A DNA stretch of 64,000 nt from Demequina subtropica (GTDB lineage: Bacteria > Actinomycetota > Actinomycetes > Actinomycetales > Demequinaceae), in NCBI RefSeq assembly GCF_000971235.1, contig NZ_BBMB01000012.1, positions 124,001 through 188,000 on the forward strand, in the 5' to 3' direction. Numbering within the stretch: the first letter of the stretch is position 1; the number at the start of each line of letters is the position of its first letter. Under the pieces are notes generated by a model. It saw nothing but the letters and a program-made list of their open reading frames with translations, ran no database searches and was not told where the DNA came from. Made by a program: the position numbers and the translations under genes. Shown one piece after another: positions 26,096 to 34,353 of this stretch.

Positions 26096-26976
26096 CGCTC
26101 GCGGCGGCGCTCGGCCGTGCCGTGGACGATGCCCGCCTGGGGCCGACGGGCGAGGTCACGCAGGTGTACCCCGCGCTCGCGGCGATCGATCCGGCGCTGC
26201 TCGCCGCGAGCTGGCATCCGCTCGAGGGCGCTCCAGCGACGGCCGGCCACGCCGACGCGCGCTTCATCCTCATGAGCGTCGCCAAGCCCTTCGCGCTGGC
26301 GCTGGCCGTCGACGCGCACGGCGCGGATCACGTGCTCGCCCTCACCGGTCATGCGCCGACGGGCCTGCCTTTCAACGATCCGGCCGCGATCACCGGCGGC
26401 ACGGACGGTCGCACCAACCCCATGGTCAATCCCGGCGCGATCACCGTGTCGAGCCTGCTCGACGAGGCGCAGCTGCGCGACGGGCTGTCCCGCTTCGCCG
26501 GACGCCCGCTCGGCGCCGATGCCGTCATGGTCGACGCGATCCACGCCACCAACCAGCGCAACCGGCTGCTCGCGGGCCTGCTCGCCGAGCGCGGCCTGCT
26601 CCGCGCCACGGTCGAGGAGGCGCTGCACCGCTACACGCTGCAGTCGTGCATCGGCGTCACGATCGCCGACCTGGCACGCATGGGAGCGGTGCTCGCCGGC
26701 GGCGGTCGCGATCCGCTGTCCGGAGAGCGCATCGTGAGCGCGCGGGCCGCCGAGGTGGCGGTGCGCGCGATGGCCGTCGCGGGCCTGTACGAGGCCACCG
26801 ACGCGTGGATGGCGCACGTGGGGCTGCCGGCGAAGAGCGGCATCGCTGGCGCCCTGGTGATGATCGTGCCGGGTCGCAGCGCCCTGGCCGCCTACTCCCC
26901 CGGGCTGGACGCCACGGGCAACCCGGTGCGTGCGCAGCTGGTCGCGCGCGCGATGGCACCCGCTCTCGCGCCCTGA
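26092..26976 (+). CDS. glsA: Glutaminase (beta-lactamase fold, GlsA type)
   Basis: A 294-residue enzyme hydrolysing glutamine to glutamate and ammonia. Visible: the catalytic Ser-x2-Lys in LMSVAKPFAL, NPMVNPGAITVSSL (usually NPxxNAGAI), the Tyr and Cys/Ser region HRYTLQSCIGVTIADLA, and GLPAKSGIAGALVMI. The Pro in place of Ala in the second motif is a small deviation from the family. GTG 26092 overlaps the fadD stop, so it may be transcribed with the fad operon despite its different function. Confidence 0.88.
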   Translation: MTLAAALGRAVDDARLGPTGEVTQVYPALAAIDPALLAASWHPLEGAPATAGHADARFILMSVAKPFALALAVDAHGADHVLALTGHAPTGLPFNDPAAITGGTDGRTNPMVNPGAITVSSLLDEAQLRDGLSRFAGRPLGADAVMVDAIHATNQRNRLLAGLLAERGLLRATVEEALHRYTLQSCIGVTIADLARMGAVLAGGGRDPLSGERIVSARAAEVAVRAMAVAGLYEATDAWMAHVGLPAKSGIAGALVMIVPGRSALAAYSPGLDATGNPVRAQLVARAMAPALAP

Positions 26977-27019
26977 ACCGGCCGTGCGACGGGGCTGCCG
27001 CCCGGCCATACGCCCGAGG

Positions 27020-27049
27020 CTGCAACTGCGACTGCGACTGCGACTGCGC
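27020..27049 (+). repeat. Tandem hexamer repeat (CTGCRA)5
   Basis: CTGCAA is followed by three CTGCGA units and CTGCGC, giving five hexamers in the non-coding gap after glsA. The tract reads AVAVAVAVA in one minus-strand frame but is not part of a supported gene. It may be a slippage-prone microsatellite. Confidence 0.7.
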
Positions 27050-27080
27050 TGAGCATGGTGGTGTCCGTGTCGCGGTCCTC

Positions 27081-27140
27081 GCACCTTTCCTGCACGAGGG
27101 GCAGGTGGTCGCACCTCCCACCGTCGTGCAGGAAAGGTGC
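27081..27140. repeat. Long inverted repeat with nested hairpin between convergent glsA and nrdG
   Basis: The arms GCACCTTTCCTGCACGA (27081-27097) and TCGTGCAGGAAAGGTGC (27124-27140) are exact complements, giving a 17-bp stem. The 26-nt interior holds a second hairpin, AGGTG-GTCG-CACCT (27103-27116). The element lies between genes that converge, so a bidirectional terminator is the simplest reading. However, there is no T-tract, and the arm length is more like a small mobile or REP-type palindrome. No target duplication is obvious. Confidence 0.7.
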
Positions 27141-27190
27141 AAGCATGCCGCACGTCACCCCACCGCGCTGCACGCCGGGCACCGCCGCCC

Positions 27191-27763
27191 TCAGGACTCC
27201 TGAAGACCCGCCCACCTCACCGCGCGGCCGGCCGCGAGGGAGGCCCGCACATCGAGCACGCGCTGGTTGCGGCTGCCCCGGAACGCGAGCGTGAGGTCGC
27301 GCTGCGAGGCGTCGAAGGGCCCGTCGATGAGGACGTCGACCTGGTCCAGCAGCTCGCGCTTGTCGCCGCCCTCGGCCACCAGCTCCTCGAGCGTGTACCC
27401 GGTCCAGCACCACACGTCCTTGCCCGGGAGCTCGGCGCGCATGCGCCGCACCACGGAGAGGCATGTCCCGGTATTGAGGAAGGGCTCGCCTCCCAGGAGC
27501 GAGAGCCCCTGGACGGCCTCGTGGGCCAGATCGGCGAGGATGCGGTCCTCGAGCGCGGCCGTGAACGCCTCGCCGCACCGGAAGCTCCACGCGTCCTCGT
27601 TGAAGCAGCCGGTGCATGCGAAGAGGCACCCGCTCACATAGAGGCTGCACCGCACGCCCTCGCCGTCGACGAACACGAACGGCTTGTAGTCGGCGACATA
27701 CCCCTGGCTCACCTTGTCGGAGCGCCAGGTCGCGCGCACGGGCGTGCGGTGCATCGTGCTCAC
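27191..27763 (-). CDS. nrdG: Anaerobic ribonucleotide reductase activating protein (radical SAM)
   Basis: A 190-residue radical-SAM activase. The 4Fe-4S motif CX3CX2C is in SGCLFACTGCFNEDAW, and LSLLGGEPFLN is the SAM-binding GGE motif. It generates the glycyl radical on NrdD under anaerobic conditions. GTG 27763 is chosen because it overlaps the nrdD stop (GTGA); ATG 27754 is also possible. It forms an operon with nrdD under the NrdR-type boxes at 30074-30121. Confidence 0.93.
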   Translation of the reverse strand: MSTMHRTPVRATWRSDKVSQGYVADYKPFVFVDGEGVRCSLYVSGCLFACTGCFNEDAWSFRCGEAFTAALEDRILADLAHEAVQGLSLLGGEPFLNTGTCLSVVRRMRAELPGKDVWCWTGYTLEELVAEGGDKRELLDQVDVLIDGPFDASQRDLTLAFRGSRNQRVLDVRASLAAGRAVRWAGLQES

Positions 27764-30006
27764 CCCTGGGGGTCGGTCATGCGGTCCACGAGCGCCGGAG
27801 GCACGCGCACGTCGCCCGGGAGGTGCTTGACGCGTGCCGCGATCTCCTGGTGGCGGCCGTGCACCATGGGGCGCTGCTGGGGGTTGCCCAGGTAGCCGCA
27901 CGTGCGCTTCACCACATCGCACGTGCGCGGGTCCGCGTTCCCGCAGCTCGGGCACGCGAATCCACGGGCGGTCGGCTCGAAGTCGCCCGCGTAGCCGCAC
28001 GCGAAGCACCGGTCGATCGGCGTGTTGGTGCCGAGGTACCCGACCCGCGTGTACGCGTAGTCCCACACGGCCTCGAGGGCCTTGGGGTTCTGCTGCAGCA
28101 CCGGGTACTCGCAGTAGTGGATGAAGCCGCCCGAGGTGTACTGCGCGTACTCCGCCTCGAAGTCGAGCTTCTCGAACGGCGTGGGGTTCTTGCGCACGTC
28201 GTAGTGGAAGGAGTTGGTGTAGTAGTCCTTGTCCGTGATGTCGGGCACCGATCCGAAGCGCTCCTTGTCGAGCCGGCAGAACCGGTCCGTGAGGCTCTCG
28301 GACGGGGTCGAGTAGACGCTCACGTGGTAGCCGGACTCGGCCTTCCAGGCGGCGGCGCGGTCCCGCAGCGTCTGCAGCACGCGCAACGTGAGGGCCTTCG
28401 CCTCGGGGTTCGACTCCCACTCGCCCCCGTAGAAGGCGGTCGCGACCTCGTAGAGGCCGATGTAGCCGAGCGACACCGTCGCGCGTCCGTCGCGGAACAG
28501 CGTGTCGACGTCCTCGGCCGGGGCGAGGCGCTTGCCGAAGGCGCCGTGGATGTACAGGATCGGCGCGTTGCCCGGCACCGCCTCCTTGCACCGCTCGACC
28601 CGGTAGAGCACCGCATCGTGCATCGTCGCGAGGCGCTCGTCGAGGAGCGACCAGAACGCGTCCAGGTCGCCCGCCGCCTCGAGGGCGATGCGCGGCAGGT
28701 TGAGGGTCACCACGCCCAGGTTCATGCGGCCCTCGACCACGTCCTGGCCGTCGGCATCCTCCCAGCCCTGGAGGAACGAACGGCAGCCCATCGGCGCCTT
28801 GAAGGAGCCCGTGAGCTCCACGATCTTGTCGTAGCTCAGCACGTCCGGGTACATGCGCTTGGTCGCGCACTCGAGCGCGAGCGCCTTGATGTCGTGGTTG
28901 GGGTCGCCCTCCTCGAGGTTGACACCCGCGCGCAGCGTGAAGAGCAGCTTGGGGAAGATGGCGGTGCGGCCCTCGCGGCCGAGGCCGCGGATGCGGATCT
29001 CGAGGATCGCGCGCTGGATCTCGCGCTCGTACCAGCCGGTGCCCAGCCCGAAGCCCACCGAGGTGAACGGCGTCTGCCCGTTCGACGTGAAGAGCGTGTT
29101 GATCTCGTACTCGAGGCTCTGCATCGCGTCGTAGATGTCCTTGCGGGTCTTCTCGCGCGCATAGTCGGCGCGCCGGCCCGGGTCCTCGATCCACTCCTGC
29201 GCGTCGGCGATGTGCTTGGCGTAGTTGAGGTCCGCGTACGGGGCGAGCAGCTCGTCGATGCGGTTGACGGTGCATCCGCCGTACTGGCTCGACGACACGT
29301 TCGCGATGATCTGCGAGATCTGCGCCGTAGCGGTCTGGATCGACCGCGGCGGGTCCACCTGCGCGTTGCCGATGCGGAACCCGGTCGACAGCATCGTCCT
29401 GAAGTCGATGAGGCAGCAGTTGGTCATCGGCGCATACGGGTGGTAGTCGAGGTCGTGGTAATGGATGTCGCCCTTCTGGTGGGCGTTCGCCACGTGCGCG
29501 GGCAGCATGCGCAGGCCGATCGCCTTGCCCACCATGCCGGCGGTGAGGTCGCGCTGGGTGTTGTAGACCTCGGCGTCCTTGTTCGCGTTCTCGTGGACCA
29601 CGGCCGAGTCCTTGCTCATGAGGCGCGTGATCGAATGGTTGAGGTCCATGGCCTTCGACCGCGAGAAGTCGCGGTCGACGCGGTAGTCGATGTACGCGCG
29701 GGCGACCTCGTACTCCCCCGCCTCGAGGAGCTCGTGCTCGACCACGCTCTGGATCTCGTAGATCTTGACCGCGCCCGAGTAGCGCGACGCGAGCTCGGCG
29801 TCGATGCGGGACACGAGCGCGTCGACCGCCTGCTCATGGGCCGTCGTGAGCTCGCCGTGCACCGCCGCGTACGCCTTCGCGAGCGCGGTGCCGATGCGAC
29901 GGTCGTCAAAGCGCAGCGTGCGCCCGTCGCGCTTCACCACCCGGAGGCCGGTAGCGTTCTCCCCATCCGCCACGGCGATCGCGCGCTCCTGCTCCGTGAT
30001 GCTCAT
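27760..30006 (-). CDS. nrdD: Anaerobic ribonucleoside-triphosphate reductase
   Basis: A 748-residue class III reductase. An ATP-cone occupies about residues 20-110 (VVKRDGRTLRFDDRRIGTAL). The catalytic barrel includes KGDIHYHDLDYHPY and MGCRSFLQGWED. The C-terminal zinc site uses CFACGY and CPSCGN, and the glycyl-radical loop is KRTCGYLGNP. It makes deoxynucleotides without oxygen. Start ATG 30006 follows GAAGGGGAG; an upstream ATG at 30063 lies in the leader. Two NrdR-box-like sequences lie 68-115 bp upstream. Confidence 0.95.
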   Translation of the reverse strand: MSITEQERAIAVADGENATGLRVVKRDGRTLRFDDRRIGTALAKAYAAVHGELTTAHEQAVDALVSRIDAELASRYSGAVKIYEIQSVVEHELLEAGEYEVARAYIDYRVDRDFSRSKAMDLNHSITRLMSKDSAVVHENANKDAEVYNTQRDLTAGMVGKAIGLRMLPAHVANAHQKGDIHYHDLDYHPYAPMTNCCLIDFRTMLSTGFRIGNAQVDPPRSIQTATAQISQIIANVSSSQYGGCTVNRIDELLAPYADLNYAKHIADAQEWIEDPGRRADYAREKTRKDIYDAMQSLEYEINTLFTSNGQTPFTSVGFGLGTGWYEREIQRAILEIRIRGLGREGRTAIFPKLLFTLRAGVNLEEGDPNHDIKALALECATKRMYPDVLSYDKIVELTGSFKAPMGCRSFLQGWEDADGQDVVEGRMNLGVVTLNLPRIALEAAGDLDAFWSLLDERLATMHDAVLYRVERCKEAVPGNAPILYIHGAFGKRLAPAEDVDTLFRDGRATVSLGYIGLYEVATAFYGGEWESNPEAKALTLRVLQTLRDRAAAWKAESGYHVSVYSTPSESLTDRFCRLDKERFGSVPDITDKDYYTNSFHYDVRKNPTPFEKLDFEAEYAQYTSGGFIHYCEYPVLQQNPKALEAVWDYAYTRVGYLGTNTPIDRCFACGYAGDFEPTARGFACPSCGNADPRTCDVVKRTCGYLGNPQQRPMVHGRHQEIAARVKHLPGDVRVPPALVDRMTDPQG

Positions 30007-30073
30007 GATGGCTCCCCTTCGTGTCCCGTGATGCCCGCCGACCGCGGAGACCGGCTCCGCCAAGCGCCCATAA

Positions 30074-30121
30074 CCACAACATGTAGTGGTGAGGGCTATG
30101 CCTCAACACTAGATCTCGTGG
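30074..30121 (-). promoter_or_regulatory. Pair of NrdR-box-like operators upstream of nrdD
   Basis: CCACAACATGTAGTGG (30074-30089) and ACACTAGATCTCGTGG (30106-30121) are both 16-bp near-palindromes resembling the NrdR consensus ACACWATATATWGTGT. Their centres are 32 bp apart, about three helical turns, which is the spacing normally seen for NrdR-regulated promoters. NrdR represses ribonucleotide reductase operons when dATP is high. No nrdR gene is in the window. Confidence 0.75.
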
Positions 30122-30509
30122 TCCAGGGGGCCTGGGCCCTAGGTCCCAAAAGCGACCTCGCGGGCGCTGCTCCCCGCCCGCCGTGCGCACGGAGACGCCC
30201 GCGCCGACCCCGCACGAATCCGCCGCCCATCGGCGTGTCGCACGCACGGACGCGCCGCGGTGAGACGCAACTCACACGCAACTCCCAGGATTCCGCGCCG
30301 GACGACGACGCCCCTGGTGTCCCCGGGTACGGGTGGGGGTACGGGAAGGCGGCGCGCGCGCCGTTCGCCGTTCGGGGACTATCTGCGCATATCGGCACGC
30401 CATAGCGCAGTTATCGTTCTGCGAGTGCCTGGACGGCCCACCGACGGCGGTGGCCATGAGCCCTGCGTCGCCGTCCGTGGCCAGTCCTTGTCGCCTGCCC
30501 TGGAGATCC
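30122..30509. other. Non-coding region with a G-quadruplex-type motif, upstream of the M15 peptidase
   Basis: This 388-nt gap separates the divergent nrdD and peptidase genes and contains no convincing gene. The plus strand holds GGGTACGGGTGGGGGTACGGG within 30325-30345: four G-runs with loops of 3, 1 and 3 nt. An A+T-richer stretch (30370-30420) with TATCTG and GTTATC hexamers may hold the peptidase promoter. I looked for a cyclic-di-AMP-type riboswitch and did not find its conserved blocks. Confidence 0.5.
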
Positions 30510-32201
30510 GTGCGCCAGAACCGTAAGACCCTCACCTGGCAGACCGCATCCACGTTCGCGGTCTGCTGCTTCCTCGGCGGCGTCGCCGTCTCGCTCGGTG
30601 TGCACGAGCACCGCGTAGGAGAAGCGGTCGAGCAGGCTCGCGAGCAGGCACGAGTGCTCGACGAGGAGCGCGCGAAGCTCGAGGAGACGCTCGCGAAGGC
30701 GCGCGAGGTGTCCCAGGTGTCCGGTGCGGTCTCCGACGAGCAGCTGGTGGCCGACGCCGCCGCGCAGCTCACGCAGGCCGCCAGCGCCGCGGCCTACGCC
30801 GCGGAGCAGCACAACATCACGGTGAGCGCGGCGGTCGTCGCGCCGCCGACGTTCCTCAACCCCGAGGCGAGCTCCGCGACCCTCCGCGGCCCCTACGCCA
30901 CCTCTCCGGTCCTCACGGTCGACGCGACCGCGGTGCTCGACGAGGTCGAGGGCGCCGACTCCGACGCGGACGCCACGCCGGAGCCCACCACGGAGGCGAG
31001 CGCGGAGCCGAGCGCCTCCGCCTCCGCCACGCCCGAGGCCTCCGCGAGCGCCGACGCGTCCGCGGGGACCGAGGACGTGCCCGAGACTGATGACGCGACC
31101 CCGACGACCGCCGCGACCGCGGCGGAGGAGGAGGCCGAGGCCCTCGCGCAGATCGTGGACGAGGCCGAGGTCGCCCAGGTGCTCCGCGGCGAGGTCGACG
31201 ACCTCGAGACCGTGGCCGCCACCGTCGAGCGGCTCGAGCAGGCCGCCGCCCAGCTCGACGACGCGACGCGCCGCATCGAGGGCACCACGGCGGTCCTGGA
31301 GGCCGCGACCGCCGAGGCGACGCTCGAGCAGGCGAACGTCTCGCTCGACAAGCGCATCGACTCCGTCCGAGCCCTCGCGGACGCGTCCAAGGCGATGATC
31401 GACGCCGTCGACGGCAAGGTGACCGACGACGCGACTATCACGGACGTCAAGCAGGCCCGTGCGGCCCTGCAGGAGCTCAAGCGCACCGACGTCGATCGCG
31501 ACGATGCCGACGCCGTCGACGCGCTCAAGGCGCAGATCGTCACCGCCGTGGAGGACCTCGCGCAGGCCGAGGAGGCGCTCTACGACTCCCACCAGGCATG
31601 GGTGAAGAAGGAGAACAAGCGACGCGACCGCGTCAACGCGGAGCGCACCGCGGCCTACGAGGCGGCCGTCGATGCCGCCTACGACGCCCTCACCGCGGAC
31701 TACCGCACGGCCGCCAACCTCCGTCAGGACGGCTGGTCCGGCGCGCCCACCGGGGCGTCGTACAGCAACGGCTACCTCCCGAGCAGCAGCCTGTGCGAGC
31801 TCTCCTTCTCGAGCGACCACTATCTGCAGTGCTCGGCCGCCAAGGCCCTCGAGGCCGCGGACGACGACTACTACGCCCAGACCGGCAACCACCTCGGCGT
31901 CGTGTCGACCTACCGGTCCTACTCCGCGCAGGTCGCCACCAAGGCCTCGCGCGGCTACTTCGCTGCGGCGCCGGGCTCCTCGAACCACGGTTGGGGCATG
32001 GCCGCGGACTTCTCCCCTGCCTCGGCGACCTGGATGCGTGCCAACGGCGAGGACTACGGCTGGGTCCACCCGACGTGGGCGCGCTCGGGCGGCAGGAAGC
32101 CGGAGGCATGGCACCTTGAGTTCGTGGCGCCCGGCGTCACGGTCAGCCTGCCCGACGAGCCGAACATGCTGTCGCACGTCAAGAGCTCGCTGACCGCCTG
32201 A
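30510..32201 (+). CDS. Secreted/membrane-anchored M15 (VanY-like) D,D-carboxypeptidase with coiled coil
   Basis: A 563-residue protein. An N-terminal membrane segment (STFAVCCFLGGVAVSLGV) is followed by a long helical, Ala/Glu-rich region. This has an acidic Ser/Ala/Thr/Pro linker near residues 150-205 and further coiled coil to about 400. The C-terminal M15 domain has GSSNHGWGMAADFSPA and EAWHLEFVAPG, which supply the zinc ligands His-Asp-His and catalytic Glu. It trims peptidoglycan stem peptides. Start GTG 30510 sits behind TGGAGATCC; ATG 30456 has no ribosome site. Confidence 0.85.
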   Translation: MRQNRKTLTWQTASTFAVCCFLGGVAVSLGVHEHRVGEAVEQAREQARVLDEERAKLEETLAKAREVSQVSGAVSDEQLVADAAAQLTQAASAAAYAAEQHNITVSAAVVAPPTFLNPEASSATLRGPYATSPVLTVDATAVLDEVEGADSDADATPEPTTEASAEPSASASATPEASASADASAGTEDVPETDDATPTTAATAAEEEAEALAQIVDEAEVAQVLRGEVDDLETVAATVERLEQAAAQLDDATRRIEGTTAVLEAATAEATLEQANVSLDKRIDSVRALADASKAMIDAVDGKVTDDATITDVKQARAALQELKRTDVDRDDADAVDALKAQIVTAVEDLAQAEEALYDSHQAWVKKENKRRDRVNAERTAAYEAAVDAAYDALTADYRTAANLRQDGWSGAPTGASYSNGYLPSSSLCELSFSSDHYLQCSAAKALEAADDDYYAQTGNHLGVVSTYRSYSAQVATKASRGYFAAAPGSSNHGWGMAADFSPASATWMRANGEDYGWVHPTWARSGGRKPEAWHLEFVAPGVTVSLPDEPNMLSHVKSSLTA

Positions 32202-32239
32202 TCGCCTCGGCGTGAGGTGGCGTGGCGCCGCCGGACCGC

Positions 32240-33301
32240 TCAGGCCGCGAGCGCCCGCACCTTGCGTCCCAGGTCCGCGTCGAGCAGCGCGCCCGTCGCG
32301 CACATCACCGCGTCGGCGCCGGCCGCGCGGTAGGCCTCGTAGTGCTCCGTCGCGAGCACGCCGCCTACCCCGATGATCGCGAAGCGCGCGCCGAGTTCCT
32401 CGCGGTGGCGCGCGAGCCGCGCGGTCATCTCGAGCCCCGCCCACCGGATCGCGTCGCCGCACACGCCGGCGACCTCGCGGCCCGCACCGGGCAGCGCCTG
32501 GCCGCCTCCGGCGTCCACCAGCCGCGCCGGGAGCGTGTTGATCGCGGCGTAGCCGTCGACGATGCCGGCGGTCGCCTCCACGAAGGCCCGCAGCCGCGCA
32601 TCGTCACCGAAGTAGGCGAGCTTGAGCACGAGCGGCACGTCGCCGACCGCCTCCTTGACGGTGCCGGCGATGCGCGCGACCGAGGCCGTGTCGAAGCACA
32701 GCAGCGCGCCGGTGCCCTCGTTGGGGCAGCTGAGGTTCATCTCGAGCGCCCGCGCACCGGTCTCGACCACGAGCTTGGCGGTGGTCGCGTGGTCCGCGAC
32801 GTAGGCGTCCATGCCGCCCTCCCCCTGCCGCGTGCCCTGGAACGAGGCGAGCAGGAGCTGGCCCTCCCCCGCCGCCGCGACGGCCGCCGCCATGTCCGGC
32901 TGCCATGCGTCGGGGTCCTGGGACGGCACGCCGAAGGAGTTCGAGATGCTCGTCGCATGGTCGAGGTCGTCGTCGGCGACCAGCGGTTCGACCCGGTCCG
33001 CCTCGAGCCGGCCGTCGACATGCACGGCGAGCGTGTTCGGGAAGGGATGCGACGGGTGGGCAGCGCTGCGCACGGTCTTGTAGGCCGCGATGTCGAACCC
33101 GTGCCGCAACGCCGCGGTCGTGTAGGCGGCGTCGAGCAGCGGCCCTGCGGCGATGCCGAACGGGCTGTGGAGCGCCTGGCCCAGCACCGCGTGGCGAGGA
33201 GGCGACTCCGGCAGCGGGACGCCCGGCCCGGCCATCGCGCCCGAGGGCCCGTGGGCGAGGTTGTGCTCGTAGGACTGTCGAGGGTCGTAGCACCAGGTCA
33301 C
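32240..33301 (-). CDS. Dihydroorotate dehydrogenase-like flavoenzyme
   Basis: A 353-residue FMN TIM-barrel protein. It has NLSCPNEGTGALLC, LVLKLAYFGDD, and a phosphate-binding end IIGVGGVLATEHYEAYRAAG followed by GADAVMCATGALL, as in PyrD. The usual orotate-site segment with GN-x-PR is replaced by AYKTVRSAAHPSHPFPN, so I do not call it pyrD. No pyrimidine genes are adjacent. The start is GTG 33301; TAGCCT on the minus strand (33310-33315) lies 8 nt upstream, so it is probably leaderless. It is divergent from the phosphodiester glycosidase gene. Confidence 0.72.
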   Translation of the reverse strand: MTWCYDPRQSYEHNLAHGPSGAMAGPGVPLPESPPRHAVLGQALHSPFGIAAGPLLDAAYTTAALRHGFDIAAYKTVRSAAHPSHPFPNTLAVHVDGRLEADRVEPLVADDDLDHATSISNSFGVPSQDPDAWQPDMAAAVAAAGEGQLLLASFQGTRQGEGGMDAYVADHATTAKLVVETGARALEMNLSCPNEGTGALLCFDTASVARIAGTVKEAVGDVPLVLKLAYFGDDARLRAFVEATAGIVDGYAAINTLPARLVDAGGGQALPGAGREVAGVCGDAIRWAGLEMTARLARHREELGARFAIIGVGGVLATEHYEAYRAAGADAVMCATGALLDADLGRKVRALAA

Positions 33302-33423
33302 AGTGCCCGAGGCTAGCCTCGCCCGGCGGTGCGGGACGGGGACCTTCGGCCGCCCGCCGCCTCCCGGGCAACCCTGAGGCGGCTCCCAGCAGAACCCCCG
33401 GACAGCGTTCCTAGGGTCGCCCC

Positions 33424-34350
33424 ATGGACACATCACCCCGCCCGCGCCGCCGCCGCTGGCGCGTCGCCGTCGCATCGATCGCAGGCCTCCTCGCTCTCGT
33501 CGCCGGCGTGGTCGGCTGGGCGCTCGACCGCTACGTGATCGACCATGTCGAGATCGCCGACGCCTCGGCGTACGAGGCCTCCCTCGCGGAGGCGGCCGAC
33601 ACCACGGCGGATGATGGCGACGACACGGTCGACGACGCGCAGATCACCCTCTCGCAGCACACGTACGGCACCGGCGAGGATGCCGCCACCTACTACGTGG
33701 CCGAGATCTTGCTGACGGACATCACGCAGCTGCGCTCCGCCTTCGCGGACGACGCGTTCGGCGAGAACATCATCGCCGACCCCTCCGAGATCGCGGAGCA
33801 GGTGGGCGCCGCGCTCGCGATCAACGGGGACTACTACGGCTTCCGTTCCGACGGCATCGAGATCCGCAACGGCGTCGTGTACCGCGACGAGCCCGCGCGC
33901 GAGGGTGCCGTGATCTACCGCGACGGCACCATGGAGGTCTACGACGAGACCACCACGAGCGCCGAGGAGCTGCTCGACGCGGGGGCGTGGCAGACGCTCT
34001 CGTTCGGACCGGCGCTGGTGGACGACGGCGCCGTCGTCGACGGCATCGACCAGGTCGAGGTCGACACGAACGTCGGCAACCACTCGATCCAGGGGGACCA
34101 GCCCCGCACCGCGATCGGCATGATCGAGGCGAACCACTACGTGCTCGTGGTGGTGGACGGGCGCTCGGACACGAGCGCGGGCGTCACGCTCGACGAGCTC
34201 GCGCAGATCATGATCGACCTGGGCGCCACGGAGGCGTACAACCTCGACGGCGGCGGCTCGTCGACCATGGTGAGCGACGGCGACGTGGTCAACGTGCCGG
34301 GCGGGCGCGGGCGCGAGCGCGGCACCTCCGACATCCTGTGGGTGGGCTGA
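33424..34350 (+). CDS. Phosphodiester glycosidase family protein (NAGPA-like), membrane-anchored
   Basis: A 308-residue protein. An N-terminal membrane anchor (VASIAGLLALVAGVVGWAL) precedes an acidic linker and a DUF2233/NAGPA domain. Hallmarks are ALAINGDYYGFRSDGIEIRN, RTAIGMI and AYNLDGGGSSTMV. Bacterial members hydrolyse phosphodiester-linked sugars in cell-surface polymers. Start ATG 33424 has TAGGGT (33412-33417) 6 nt upstream and no ribosome site, so it is leaderless. The GT2-GtrA gene follows after 3 nt, suggesting joint work on a cell-wall or teichoic-type glycan. Confidence 0.87.
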   Translation: MDTSPRPRRRRWRVAVASIAGLLALVAGVVGWALDRYVIDHVEIADASAYEASLAEAADTTADDGDDTVDDAQITLSQHTYGTGEDAATYYVAEILLTDITQLRSAFADDAFGENIIADPSEIAEQVGAALAINGDYYGFRSDGIEIRNGVVYRDEPAREGAVIYRDGTMEVYDETTTSAEELLDAGAWQTLSFGPALVDDGAVVDGIDQVEVDTNVGNHSIQGDQPRTAIGMIEANHYVLVVVDGRSDTSAGVTLDELAQIMIDLGATEAYNLDGGGSSTMVSDGDVVNVPGGRGRERGTSDILWVG

Positions 34351-34353
34351 TCC

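Noticed and set aside
26977..27190. Possible small protein with an AVAVAV tract over the hexamer repeat
   Set aside because: The frame exists only because nrdG upstream frames read through. There is no start with a ribosome site and the composition is that of a microsatellite.
30122..30509. Cyclic-di-AMP riboswitch before the cell-wall peptidase
   Set aside because: These often precede actinobacterial wall hydrolases, but I could not find the conserved blocks in this interval.
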